A stretch of DNA of 64,000 bases from an uncultured Lachnospiraceae bacterium (GTDB taxonomy: Bacteria; Bacillota; Clostridia; Lachnospirales; Lachnospiraceae). Below are positions 25,156 to 33,463 of the stretch, in pieces; positions within the stretch are counted from its first letter, which is position 1, and every line of letters starts with the position of its first letter. The stretch covers positions 24,627-88,626 of the forward strand of contig URQQ01000010.1 of assembly GCA_900549995.1 (NCBI GenBank). The letters are read 5' to 3'. The translations under genes were made by a program, and so were the position numbers. The notes beneath the pieces were generated by a model. That model worked only from the letters and a program-made list of their open reading frames with translations. It searched no databases and had not been told where the DNA came from.

Positions 25156-25995
25156 ATGATACAGGATATTGCACCGCATATTTATTCGAATGAGTTTAAG
25201 AATATACCGCCTCAAAAGGATAGTTATATATTGTTTTTTCAGGATCACAAGATTCTGACAGTGAAGCAGAAAGATGGAGAGACTGGATTTCCGAGGTTAC
25301 AGGAATTGGAAGAACTAAATGATGGATTGTACGAGGACAGCATTTATCTGTTTTCCATTGATGAAGACAGATTTTATCTGGCAGATGATATCAGCTATCC
25401 TCCGCTTGCACAGTTTGAGATGGTGAATACACAGGAGTTTCGGACGATGAAGCCTCTTCACATGGCATTTGCGGGAATTACAGGGTTCCAGCTCTATAAT
25501 TGGTACCGTTCCAGAAGATACTGCGGAGGCTGCGGCAAACGGATGGTGTCTGATGACAAAGAACGGATGGTGAAATGCCCCAAATGCGGACAGATGGAAT
25601 ACCCGAAAATTTGTCCGGCAGTGATTGTTGGCATTACCCACGGGAACCGTCTGCTGATGTCAAAATATGCCGGGAGAGAGTATAAAAAATATGCTCTGAT
25701 AGCCGGATTTAACGAGATAGGAGAAAGTATTGAAGATACTGTCAGAAGAGAAGTGATGGAAGAAGTCGGACTGAAGGTGAAAAATATCCGTTATTATAAG
25801 AGCCAGCCATGGTCATTTACAGATACACTGTTGATGGGCTTTTTCTGCGATCTGGACGGAGAAGAGGAGATTACTCTGGACAGAGAAGAACTGGCGATGG
25901 CAGAGTGGTTTGAAAGGGAAGATATTCCGGTGACGGAGAAAAATATCAGCTTGACGAATGAAATGATTATAAAATTCAAAAATGGCGAAGTGTAA
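25156..25995 (+). CDS. nudC: NADH pyrophosphatase / RNA-decapping Nudix hydrolase NudC
   Basis: Hydrolyses NAD(H) to NMN(H) and AMP and, in characterised members, removes NAD caps from RNA. A four-cysteine zinc ribbon (CGGCGKR and CPKCGQ) lies at about residues 122-144. The Nudix box GFNEIGESIEDTVRREVMEE is at about 179-198, followed by the NudC hallmark SQPWSF near 216, which distinguishes it from other Nudix proteins. Length 279 is usual. A consensus promoter lies about 55 bases upstream. Confidence 0.94.
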   Translation: MIQDIAPHIYSNEFKNIPPQKDSYILFFQDHKILTVKQKDGETGFPRLQELEELNDGLYEDSIYLFSIDEDRFYLADDISYPPLAQFEMVNTQEFRTMKPLHMAFAGITGFQLYNWYRSRRYCGGCGKRMVSDDKERMVKCPKCGQMEYPKICPAVIVGITHGNRLLMSKYAGREYKKYALIAGFNEIGESIEDTVRREVMEEVGLKVKNIRYYKSQPWSFTDTLLMGFFCDLDGEEEITLDREELAMAEWFEREDIPVTEKNISLTNEMIIKFKNGEV

Positions 25996-26017
25996 CAGAA
26001 AAAGAATACGCAGGGTG

Positions 26018-26046
26018 TTGACATTTCCAGTTTTCACGGCTATACT
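26018..26046 (+). promoter_or_regulatory. Sigma-A promoter of the yitT transcript
   Basis: TTGACA (26018-26023), 17-bp spacer, TATACT (26041-26046). It starts a leader of roughly 270 bases before the yitT-like gene. Confidence 0.8.
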
Positions 26047-26108
26047 GATTAACAGAAGAGCATTTGCGATTATATCTACATATAATTTGCAGGTGCTTTT
26101 TTTGTGCT

Positions 26109-26256
26109 GACAATGAGTCGAATAGATTCGTGCTTGCACGAAAATCTATTCGACGAATGTCCATCACTGAACAGCTATGCTGTGAAGTGATGGTGTCAGC
26201 AGGGATCGAGTTTACTCGATCCCTGACAATGAGCCGAATGGCTTCGTGCCTGCACG
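26109..26256 (+). repeat. Hairpin-rich leader with a duplicated 32-bp element
   Basis: Fills the 328-base gap between nudC and the yitT-like gene. Copies of GACAATGAG-y-CGAAT-r-G-m-TTCGTGC-y-TGCACG lie at 26109-26140 and 26225-26256 (28 of 32 bases identical). Between and within them are three strong hairpins: 26117-26154 (12-bp stem plus inner CGTGC/GCACG), 26162-26192 (CATCAC/GTGATG plus ACAGC/GCTGT) and 26201-26224 (11-bp stem AGGGATCGAGT). No known riboswitch class was recognised, and no T-tract follows the hairpins. Confidence 0.7.
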
Positions 26257-26323
26257 GGTTAGCGATGCATTTTACATAGAAACGGTAACTTTGGGGAATA
26301 AAAAAGGAAAGGAAGGTTTATAA

Positions 26324-27175
26324 ATGAAGAGAAATTATAAAGAAATTGGGGTTGACATTTTAGTTGATTTTGTCGGTGGAATGCTCATTGCAGTGGGGAT
26401 CTATAATTTTGCAGTGAAAGCAGGATTTCCGATGACTGGATTTTCAGGAATTGCGTTGATATTTTATCACGTGTTTGGTCTGCCGATCGGTACAATGACA
26501 ATGCTTCTGAATATCCCGGTTGTACTGTTGTGCTACAAACTGCTTGGAAGGCAGTTCTTTCTTGTGTCACTGAAGACGATGATTATATCTTCTGTTCTGA
26601 TGGACGTTGTGGCGCCGATGCTGCCGGTATATACCGGAGACCGGATGCTTGCTGCGATATGTACCGGTGTGTTGTCAGGACTTGGATATGCCATGATCTA
26701 TATGAGAGGTTCTTCTACAGGAGGCGCTGATTTTATTATTATGGCGATGAAAGCTTTGAAGCCGCATATGTCAATCGGACAGATCGCATTTGGAATTGAT
26801 TTTCTGATTATCATTGCAGGAGGATTTATCTACAAGGAAGTGGATGGAATTATCTACGGTCTGATTGTTACTTTTATTCTGTCTGCGGTTGTAGATAAAG
26901 TTATGTATGGAATAGATTCTGGTAAAATGACATTGATTGTCACCAAGAGGGGTGACGAAATTGCCACTGCGATTGATGAATATTCCGGAAGAGGTTCTAC
27001 TATTCTGAAGGGGGAAGGAAGTTATTCCAAGGAAGAGAAGCAGGTCGTGATGTGTGCATGCAATAATAAACAGATGTACACGATCAGAAAGAAAGTAAAA
27101 GAACTTGATCCGAAGGCATTTACTGTAATTATGGAGTCAAATGAAGTGGTCGGAGAAGGGTTTAAAGATAAATAG
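26324..27175 (+). CDS. YitT family membrane protein
   Basis: Polytopic membrane protein of unknown transport activity. Five or six hydrophobic segments occupy residues 1-195, including the family pattern GFPMTGFSGIALIFYHVFGLPIG and YMRGSSTGGADFI. The C-terminal cytosolic DUF2179 domain (about 200-283) contains GRGSTILKGEGSYSKEEKQ and IMESNEVVGEGF. The ribosome binding site is AAAGGAAGG. It is transcribed alone, after an unusually long structured leader, and ends at a terminator. The family has been discussed as membrane permeases, but no substrate is established. Confidence 0.9.
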   Translation: MKRNYKEIGVDILVDFVGGMLIAVGIYNFAVKAGFPMTGFSGIALIFYHVFGLPIGTMTMLLNIPVVLLCYKLLGRQFFLVSLKTMIISSVLMDVVAPMLPVYTGDRMLAAICTGVLSGLGYAMIYMRGSSTGGADFIIMAMKALKPHMSIGQIAFGIDFLIIIAGGFIYKEVDGIIYGLIVTFILSAVVDKVMYGIDSGKMTLIVTKRGDEIATAIDEYSGRGSTILKGEGSYSKEEKQVVMCACNNKQMYTIRKKVKELDPKAFTVIMESNEVVGEGFKDK

Positions 27176-27185
27176 CATATATAAG

Positions 27186-27234
27186 AAGAGCGGTGTAAGA
27201 TAGAGTAATTTCTATTCCTGCACCGCTCTTTTTC
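27186..27234. terminator. Terminator after yitT
   Basis: AAGAGCGGTG pairs with CACCGCTCTT, with an inner AGATAGA/TCTATTC pairing, and runs into TTTTT. It also lies downstream of the convergent pepT. Confidence 0.85.
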
Positions 27235-27241
27235 GTTGTTG

Positions 27242-28468
27242 TTATTTTGCGTAAAGTTTTACAAGTTCTACAATTACGTCTGTAGCTTTGTCCATACCTT
27301 CTACGGTAGCATGTTCATAAGGTCCATGGTATCCGTGTCCGCCGGTTCCGAGGTTCGGGCATGGAAGGCCTTTGAAACTTAACTGGCATCCGTCTGTGCC
27401 GCCGCGGATCGGAATTACATTCGGCTCTACTTCAGCAGCTTCGCAAGCAAGTTTCGCGTTGTCGATCAGGTGCATACAGTCTTTGATGATGCATGCCATA
27501 TTTTTATACTGTTCGATGAAAGTAAGTTTTACAGTACCTTCGCCCCATTTCTGATTCATATCTTTTTCAATCAGGCGGAGTGTATTTTTACGTGCTTCGA
27601 AGAATTCATCATTGTGGTCACGGACAATATAATGAAGGTGAGCGCTGGCAACCTCTCCGTCCATGCTCATAAGGTGATAGAACCCTTCATATCCTTCGGT
27701 TCCTCTTGGAGTTTCGAATCCTGGAAGCATAGAGTTGATCTCCATTGCTACAAGGCTTGCGTTGATCATTGTATCTTTGCTGGAGCCAGGATGTACATTA
27801 AATCCTGTGATTTCGAAGTTTGCTTTGCACGCATTGAAATTCTCGAACTGGATTTCACCTTCTCCGTCTCCGTCCAGAGTGTATCCGAAGTCTGCGCCGA
27901 ATTCTTCTACATTAAAGTGAGAAGCGCCTGTTCCGATTTCCTCATCCGGTGTAAATGCTACACAGATCTTACCATGAGGAATATTTTCATTGATGACGCG
28001 TTCCAGCATTGTCATGATTTCTGCGATTCCGGCTTTGTCATCAACACCAAGTACTGTTGTACCGTCAGAGGTAATCAAAGTACGTCCTTTTAAACCTGGA
28101 AGATGTGGAAAATCTTTTACTGTCAGTGTGCGGCCGCTGTTCCCCAAACACAGGTCTCCACCGTCATAGTTTTCCGTGATTACAGGTACAATATCATGAT
28201 CACAGAAATCAGATACCGTATCCATATGTGCAATAAATCCTAATTTTGTTTTGTCTTCATATCCCGGCGTTGCAGGAAGAGAAGCGTATACGTAGCAGTT
28301 ACCGTCGTCATGTGCGTCGGAAAGCCCAAGTTCTTTTAATTCCTCCACAAGTATTTTCGCCAGATCAAACTGACATTTGGATGACGGAACTGTTTCACTG
28401 TTCTCATCACTTGGCGTGCGGACTACAACGTAGTTCAGTAATCTTTCATAAGCTCTCATTTTCATCAT
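27242..28468 (-). CDS. pepT: Peptidase T (tripeptide aminopeptidase)
   Basis: Cytosolic M20-family zinc metallopeptidase releasing the N-terminal residue of tripeptides. Metal-site motifs are visible: GFIAHMDTV near residue 78, VLGVDDKAGIAE near 139, TPDEEIG near 174, and the late GGTDGCQLS and GGHGYHGPYEHA. Length 408 matches PepT. The start has AAAGGGG upstream. A promoter with a consensus -10 box lies about 35 bases upstream. It converges on yitT across a terminator. Confidence 0.96.
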   Translation of the reverse strand: MMKMRAYERLLNYVVVRTPSDENSETVPSSKCQFDLAKILVEELKELGLSDAHDDGNCYVYASLPATPGYEDKTKLGFIAHMDTVSDFCDHDIVPVITENYDGGDLCLGNSGRTLTVKDFPHLPGLKGRTLITSDGTTVLGVDDKAGIAEIMTMLERVINENIPHGKICVAFTPDEEIGTGASHFNVEEFGADFGYTLDGDGEGEIQFENFNACKANFEITGFNVHPGSSKDTMINASLVAMEINSMLPGFETPRGTEGYEGFYHLMSMDGEVASAHLHYIVRDHNDEFFEARKNTLRLIEKDMNQKWGEGTVKLTFIEQYKNMACIIKDCMHLIDNAKLACEAAEVEPNVIPIRGGTDGCQLSFKGLPCPNLGTGGHGYHGPYEHATVEGMDKATDVIVELVKLYAK

Positions 28469-28502
28469 TCCCCTTTCATTTTATCGAGCTGAAACTATCT
28501 CT

Positions 28503-28531
28503 ATTATAGCCAATGTACCAGAAGATAACAA
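28503..28531 (-). promoter_or_regulatory. Sigma-A promoter of pepT
   Basis: Minus strand TTGTTA (28531-28526), 17-bp spacer, TATAAT (28508-28503). Confidence 0.78.
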
Positions 28532-28602
28532 GCTTAATTTGTGTAAAATCACAGTACCGGGAAGGCGGCCTGGGGCAGGTCCTGTCATTCGTCTTTCCGG
28601 GG

Positions 28603-28700
28603 TCTTAATATTTTTTTAATGTGCAGAAATGAATCTAAACAGGATCTTAACAGTTCCCGCGGTGATATTAGCACGGTCTTAACATGGATCGGTCTACAAT
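28603..28700 (+). promoter_or_regulatory. Candidate response-regulator sites and promoter of the K+ uptake operon
   Basis: TCTTAA motifs at 28603-28608, 28645-28650 and 28677-28682 precede a TACAAT -10 box at 28695-28700 that lacks a -35 box. The last copy sits where a -35 element would be, the usual position for OmpR/KdpE-type activators. The operon encodes a KdpE-like regulator that could bind here. Confidence 0.45.
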
Positions 28701-28750
28701 AAACGTATAAAAAGAGAAGACTGTAACAGTGGGAAAAGAGGGTGAGGAAT

Positions 28751-29233
28751 ATGTTGATCAAGGCAATTGCGGTTACCGCATGTGCAGTTTTGCTGTATAT
28801 ATATGGGATGTATCTGATGAAAAAAATTGACCGGTTTCTGGAAGTGAACCACAGACAGGAACCTGACTGTCCGGTTTGCAGGGAAAATGCGATTGTATTT
28901 GGCAGCGGGAAGGCTGTGAAACAGATCTGCGAAATACTCAGGGAACATAAAGTTCATCCGGTCTGTGTGAAAGAAGTGGGATTTAAAAGGGAAGAGGGAA
29001 ACATCCGTTATATCATTACCGTCTCGGCATCCGATGTTGATAATCTTACCATGTGCCGGCTGGCAGGAAAATTCTATGATCTGAGAGGCAGTTACAGCAT
29101 ATGCAATGAGGAGGAAAACCGCCATATGTATAAAAGAGCGGCAGTGGATGTACTGACCAGAGAAGAAATCATACAGAAAATCTGTGAGTTTTCTGAAGAA
29201 AAGGAGCAGGTGGGTTATGAGCGTATTATATAA
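28751..29233 (+). CDS. Unknown single-span membrane protein of the K+ uptake operon
   Basis: I do not recognise a named family. The 160-residue protein has one N-terminal membrane span (about residues 3-22), then a cytosolic part with CPVC near 41-44 and the stretch AIVFGSGKAVKQICEILREHKVHPVCV, which resembles the first strand, loop and helix of a Rossmann/RCK nucleotide-binding domain. The start at 28751 follows GGGTGAGG; a GTG at 28742 is less likely. It overlaps the next gene (TrkH/KtrB) by 17 bases, so it is translationally coupled to a K+ channel and may be an accessory or regulatory subunit. That role is inferred from position only. Confidence 0.7.
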   Translation: MLIKAIAVTACAVLLYIYGMYLMKKIDRFLEVNHRQEPDCPVCRENAIVFGSGKAVKQICEILREHKVHPVCVKEVGFKREEGNIRYIITVSASDVDNLTMCRLAGKFYDLRGSYSICNEEENRHMYKRAAVDVLTREEIIQKICEFSEEKEQVGYERII

Positions 29234-30557
29234 ACGACTGACACAGACACAGATGATAGCGATCGGATATGTTCTTGTGATACTGACAGGCACACTGCTT
29301 TTAATGCTTCCGGTATCATCGAAATCCGGGGAGGTGACGGGATTTGCAGATTCACTTTTCACCGCCACATCCGCATCCTGTGTCACCGGACTGGTGATTG
29401 CAGATACCTTCCGCCACTGGTCACTCTTTGGCCAGTGGGTCATCCTGGGGCTGATCCAGATCGGCGGACTGGGCTTTATGACGATCGGAGTATTTTTCGC
29501 CATATTGCTGCGGAGAAAAATCGGACTAAAAACAAGGGGAGTACTTCAGGAAAGTGTCAATTCACTTCAGATTGGAGGGATTGTCCGTCTTGCCAAAAAG
29601 ATTATGAAAGGAACGATATTTTTCGAGGGAATCGGAGCGGTCATTTTATCAACAAGGTTTATTCCGGAGATGGGCTTTTTGAAAGGGCTCTATTATGGGA
29701 TTTTTCATTCCGTTTCTGCGTTCTGCAATGCGGGATTTGACCTGATGGGGGCAGGGGCAGCATACACTTCCTTTACAGGATACTATGATGACTGGGTGGT
29801 GAATCTTACCATCATGTCTCTGATTATCATCGGGGGAATTGGGTTCTTTGTATGGAGTGACATCTCCGTCCACAGGGGCAGTATCAAGAACTACAGCCTC
29901 CATACGAAGATTGTGCTGATCACAACAGCCGCGCTCGTGTTTGGCGGGGCAGTCCTGTTTTATGTGTTTGAATATTCCAGATTATTTTCAGGGATGACAG
30001 AAAGCGGCAAAGTCCTGAGTTCCCTGTTCAGTTCGGTGACCGCAAGAACTGCGGGATTTAATACCGTGGATACAGCCTCACTTAGTGACAGCAGTAAAAT
30101 GCTGACGATGATCCTGATGTTTATCGGGGGAAGTCCTGGTTCTACGGCGGGCGGTATTAAGACGACGACATTTGTAGTGTTGATGGTCTATGTGAGGGCG
30201 AATCTGAAAAATGAGAAATACTGTAACATTTTTAACCGCCGGCTGGATGACGGCGCGATCAGGAAAGCAAGTACGGTGCTCTGTACGAATCTGTTTCTGG
30301 CGGTAGCGGCAACTTTGATGATCTCATCGATGGAAACGGTGGGGCTTATGGATATACTGTTTGAAGTATTATCGGCGATCGGGACAGTTGGCATGTCAAC
30401 CGGGATTACAAGAAGTCTTGGAACAGGATCGCAGATTGTGCTGATTTTTCTTATGTACTGCGGCAGAATCGGAAGTCTGACTTTTGCACTTTCATTCAGA
30501 GGACATAAGCAGCAGGCACCGGTGACACAGCCGGTGGAAAAGATTACGATTGGGTAG
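29217..30557 (+). CDS. trkH: TrkH/KtrB-type potassium uptake channel subunit
   Basis: Membrane subunit of a Ktr/Trk K+ uptake system. The protein has four repeated M1-P-M2 units. The pore-loop selectivity segments are visible as TSASCVTGL, VSAFCNAGFD, VTARTAGFNT and IGTVGMSTGIT. Length of 446 is typical of KtrB/TrkH proteins in Firmicutes. ATG 29217 lies inside the preceding gene with AAGGAG upstream. The cytosolic RCK partner is encoded 17 bases downstream. Whether Na+ is co-transported is not evident. Confidence 0.93.
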   Translation: MSVLYKRLTQTQMIAIGYVLVILTGTLLLMLPVSSKSGEVTGFADSLFTATSASCVTGLVIADTFRHWSLFGQWVILGLIQIGGLGFMTIGVFFAILLRRKIGLKTRGVLQESVNSLQIGGIVRLAKKIMKGTIFFEGIGAVILSTRFIPEMGFLKGLYYGIFHSVSAFCNAGFDLMGAGAAYTSFTGYYDDWVVNLTIMSLIIIGGIGFFVWSDISVHRGSIKNYSLHTKIVLITTAALVFGGAVLFYVFEYSRLFSGMTESGKVLSSLFSSVTARTAGFNTVDTASLSDSSKMLTMILMFIGGSPGSTAGGIKTTTFVVLMVYVRANLKNEKYCNIFNRRLDDGAIRKASTVLCTNLFLAVAATLMISSMETVGLMDILFEVLSAIGTVGMSTGITRSLGTGSQIVLIFLMYCGRIGSLTFALSFRGHKQQAPVTQPVEKITIG

Positions 30558-30574
30558 AAGAGAGGGAAAGGAAT

Positions 30575-31228
30575 ATGAAATCAATATTAATTATAGGACT
30601 TGGACGTTTTGGACATCATTTGTGCAGTAATATGATGAATCTTGGCAACGAGGTAATGATCATCGACCGGGATGAGAATGCGATGGCGGATCTGCTGAAT
30701 ATCGCTACGGCAGCGAAAGTCGGCGACTGCACGAATGAAGAAGTATTGAGAAGTCTCGGGGTGGGAAATTTTGATCTCTGTTTTGTCTGCATTGGCTCGA
30801 ATTTTCAAAGCAGTCTGGAGATTACAAGCCTGGTCAAAGAACTGGGAGGCAGATATGTAATCAGCAAGGCAAACCGGGATATACATGCAAAGTTCCTTCT
30901 GAGAAATGGTGCAGATGAAGTGTTTTATCCTGACAGGGACATTGCGGAGAGGCTTGCGGTAAAACATAGCGCGAACCATGTATTCGACTATATCGAGCTG
31001 ACGGAAGGATATTCTATTTATGAGATTCCGCCGATGCACAGCTGGATCGGAAAAAGTATCCGCCAGGTCGATATCCGGGCGAAATACCATGTAAGTATCA
31101 TTGGGGTTAAGCAGGAAGGAAAGCTTCAGATTCTTCCGCATGCGGATTATGTACTGAATGGAGGAGAACATCTGATGCTGATCGGTCTGAAACAGGATGT
31201 TGATAAAATCTTGTCAAATATGCGCTGA
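30575..31228 (+). CDS. trkA: TrkA/KtrA-type potassium channel regulatory subunit
   Basis: Cytosolic ring-forming RCK protein that gates the TrkH/KtrB channel in response to nucleotides. The N-terminal Rossmann domain begins ILIIGLGRFGHHLC with acidic residue in IDRDE at the end of the second strand, favouring NAD(H)/ATP-type binding. The C-terminal RCK_C domain (about residues 137-217) shows GKSIRQVDIRAKYHVSIIGVKQEGKLQILP. Length 217 matches KtrA. It is the third gene of the K+ operon. Confidence 0.93.
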   Translation: MKSILIIGLGRFGHHLCSNMMNLGNEVMIIDRDENAMADLLNIATAAKVGDCTNEEVLRSLGVGNFDLCFVCIGSNFQSSLEITSLVKELGGRYVISKANRDIHAKFLLRNGADEVFYPDRDIAERLAVKHSANHVFDYIELTEGYSIYEIPPMHSWIGKSIRQVDIRAKYHVSIIGVKQEGKLQILPHADYVLNGGEHLMLIGLKQDVDKILSNMR

Positions 31229-31262
31229 TGATGATAGAATAAAAGAAACTTAAGGATTTGGG

Positions 31263-31285
31263 GCTGGCACTGTCAATGTGCCAGC
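31263..31285 (+). other. Hairpin between trkA and the sensor kinase
   Basis: GCTGGCAC and GTGCCAGC form a perfect 8-bp stem with a 7-base loop and no T-tract. It could stabilise or partly end the upstream mRNA, uncoupling levels of the transporter and two-component genes. Confidence 0.45.
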
Positions 31286-31315
31286 TCTGGGCATTTTGGA
31301 AGGAACGTTAAACAT

Positions 31316-32752
31316 ATGCAGATCGCAGGATTGAAATTACCAAAACAGACAATGAAATATATACTGCGCTTTATAGCAATTATGGTCTGTACGACTGTCT
31401 TTTCCATACTTCTGAGCAGGGCAGGGATCGGAAAAGAGAATACACTGATGGTTTTTATGGTGGGAGTGCTTTTGATTACAGCTTTCACCGGAGGATATCA
31501 GTATGGAATTGTAGGCTCCATCTCAAGTGTCATGATATTTAATTATTTCTTTACGGCGCCGCTCCATACATTTGCGATTACAAATTCCAATGACATTGTG
31601 CTGATTGTGTTTTTTTTACTGGCATCCTTTATTTCTTCCAGCCTGACCGTGAGATTCCAGCAGCAGCTTAAGATATCCAAGCAGAATGTACAGATTGCCA
31701 ATCTGCTCTATGAGATGTCAGAGAGCTTCATTAATGTGACCGGCAAAGAAAATATTGTGGAGCTTGGAATTCAATATATATATGAACATACACATTATGA
31801 AAGTGCCGTGGAACTTCTGGATGAGACGGTGGTAGATGGGGCAAAAGGGGAGTATACATCGAAAGACTATATGATGTTTCCGATCATCGGACTGACGAAA
31901 CAGATTGGAATATTGAGAGTATATAATCACAATCAGGGTTTGACCAAAGAGGAAGAACTGCTGATTAAGACGGCTGCGAACCAGACCGGTATCGCGCTTG
32001 ACAGGGAGATGATCTATGCCCAGCAGGAAGAGACCAAGGTTCAGATGGAGAAGGAGCATATGAAGAGCAGTATGCTTCGGAGTATTTCCCATGACTTCAG
32101 GACACCACTTACCGGGATTATCGGAGACTGCGGATATCTGCTTGAGGCAGAGGAACTGGAGGCCGAGACGGTCAAGCAGCTGGCCGGGGATATCAGTGAA
32201 CAGTCGCTGTGGCTGATGAAAATGATGGAGAATGTCCTGAGTATGACGAAGATTGAAAGCGGGCAATTCTATGTTGACAAACAGCCGGAAGTGGTAGATG
32301 ATATAGTTAATGAGGCTGTAACCCATGTCATCGGACTGAAGGATAAACGCAGGTTTTCTGTCTCTCTTCCCGACGATGTTATCGTTGTGGATGCAGACGG
32401 CAAGATGTTGATTCAGGTGGTAATTAATCTTTTGGATAATGCAGTAAAGCATACGAAAGAGAACGGAAGAATTTCATTAGGCGTATCTTATCGGGGCGGG
32501 AAAGCCTTTTTTCAGGTTGAGGACGACGGTGAGGGCATTGAAGAGGGAATGGAAGAGAAGATCTTTGATGAGTTCGTATCACTGTCGGGGACTCATTCTG
32601 ATAAGAAAAGAGGAATCGGCCTTGGCCTGACAATATGTAAAGCAGTAGTGGATGCACATGGGGGACGCATATGGGCTGAGAACAGGATAGAAGGCGGAGC
32701 CAGGTTTATGTTCTGGCTGAACGCAAGACAGGTAGGAATGGATGGAAGATAA
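31316..32752 (+). CDS. KdpD-like sensor histidine kinase lacking the N-terminal KdpD domain
   Basis: Membrane sensor kinase related to the C-terminal half of KdpD. Four membrane spans in residues 12-115 (DUF4118 type: NYFFTAPLHTFAI is the KdpD signature) lead into a GAF-like domain (about 130-235). The HisKA domain has the phosphorylated histidine in SISHDFRTPLTGIIG, followed by the ATPase domain with NLLDNAVKHT, DDGEGI and GIGLGLTIC. The UspA/KdpD sensor domain found in E. coli is missing. Its position after trkH-trkA and before a KdpE-like gene suggests it controls Ktr-type K+ uptake. Confidence 0.92.
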   Translation: MQIAGLKLPKQTMKYILRFIAIMVCTTVFSILLSRAGIGKENTLMVFMVGVLLITAFTGGYQYGIVGSISSVMIFNYFFTAPLHTFAITNSNDIVLIVFFLLASFISSSLTVRFQQQLKISKQNVQIANLLYEMSESFINVTGKENIVELGIQYIYEHTHYESAVELLDETVVDGAKGEYTSKDYMMFPIIGLTKQIGILRVYNHNQGLTKEEELLIKTAANQTGIALDREMIYAQQEETKVQMEKEHMKSSMLRSISHDFRTPLTGIIGDCGYLLEAEELEAETVKQLAGDISEQSLWLMKMMENVLSMTKIESGQFYVDKQPEVVDDIVNEAVTHVIGLKDKRRFSVSLPDDVIVVDADGKMLIQVVINLLDNAVKHTKENGRISLGVSYRGGKAFFQVEDDGEGIEEGMEEKIFDEFVSLSGTHSDKKRGIGLGLTICKAVVDAHGGRIWAENRIEGGARFMFWLNARQVGMDGR

Positions 32753-33440
32753 AAAAGAGATACTGATCGTTGAAGATGATAAATATATTCTGAATTTCAT
32801 ATCGATGACTCTGAAAAAAGAGGGGTACGGGTATGTGACGGCGAAGTCAGCGGCAGAGGCTTCCAGCCTTTTTTATGCGAATCAGCCGGATCTTGTCATA
32901 CTTGATCTTGGGCTCCCTGACCGGGATGGGATGGAAGTGATCGCGGCAATACGGGAGAGATCCGCAGTACCGATCATCGTTGTCTCTGCAAGGCAGGAAG
33001 AGAAAGAGAAAATCAAAGCCCTTGATCTCGGGGCGGATGACTATGTTACGAAGCCGTTTTATATGGGAGAGCTGATGGCGAGAATCCGCGCGGCTTTCAG
33101 AAAATCAGCGGCAGTAAAAAATGAATTTACCGGGGATGTATTTGAATGTGATTATCTGGTTGTCGATAATGAGAAGCATCAGGTACTGGTAGATGGATGT
33201 GAGATTCATCTGACACCGATTGAATTTAAAATATTGAACCTTTTGATTATGAACAGAGGAAAAGTTCTGACACATAATTATATTATTGATGAGATCTGGG
33301 GGCACATGGAAGGTGTTGAACCGGGGAACCTCAGAGTTTTTATGGCGACATTGCGCAGAAAAATTGAAAAGGAGCCGGCAAATCCAAGATTTATCCTGAC
33401 AGAGGTAGGTGTTGGGTATCGGTTCAGAGAGCAGCAGTAA
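32742..33440 (+). CDS. KdpE-like response regulator (OmpR family)
   Basis: DNA-binding partner of the preceding kinase. The receiver domain has VEDD near residue 12, phosphoacceptor D in LVILDLGLP near residue 56 and the conserved K in VTKPF near 105. The C-terminal winged helix (about 135-230) contains LTPIEFKILNLLIMNRGKVLTHNYIIDEIWG and the closing TEVGVGYRF. Its start overlaps the kinase stop by 11 bases. Sequence similarity to KdpE plus context point to K+-responsive control of this operon. Confidence 0.92.
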   Translation: MEDKKEILIVEDDKYILNFISMTLKKEGYGYVTAKSAAEASSLFYANQPDLVILDLGLPDRDGMEVIAAIRERSAVPIIVVSARQEEKEKIKALDLGADDYVTKPFYMGELMARIRAAFRKSAAVKNEFTGDVFECDYLVVDNEKHQVLVDGCEIHLTPIEFKILNLLIMNRGKVLTHNYIIDEIWGHMEGVEPGNLRVFMATLRRKIEKEPANPRFILTEVGVGYRFREQQ

Positions 33441-33463
33441 GCAGGTTTGCGGAGGAATCTGGG

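Noticed and set aside
26053..26323. T-box or known riboswitch in the yitT leader
   Set aside because: No T-box sequence, specifier loop or terminator was found, and the hairpins do not match riboswitch classes I know.
28501..28750. ydaO-type c-di-AMP riboswitch before the K+ operon
   Set aside because: The region lacks the conserved ydaO core and has repeat motifs typical of a response-regulator promoter instead.
31263..31285. Rho-independent terminator between trkA and the kinase gene
   Set aside because: The stem is good but no T-tract follows, so it is listed only as a hairpin.
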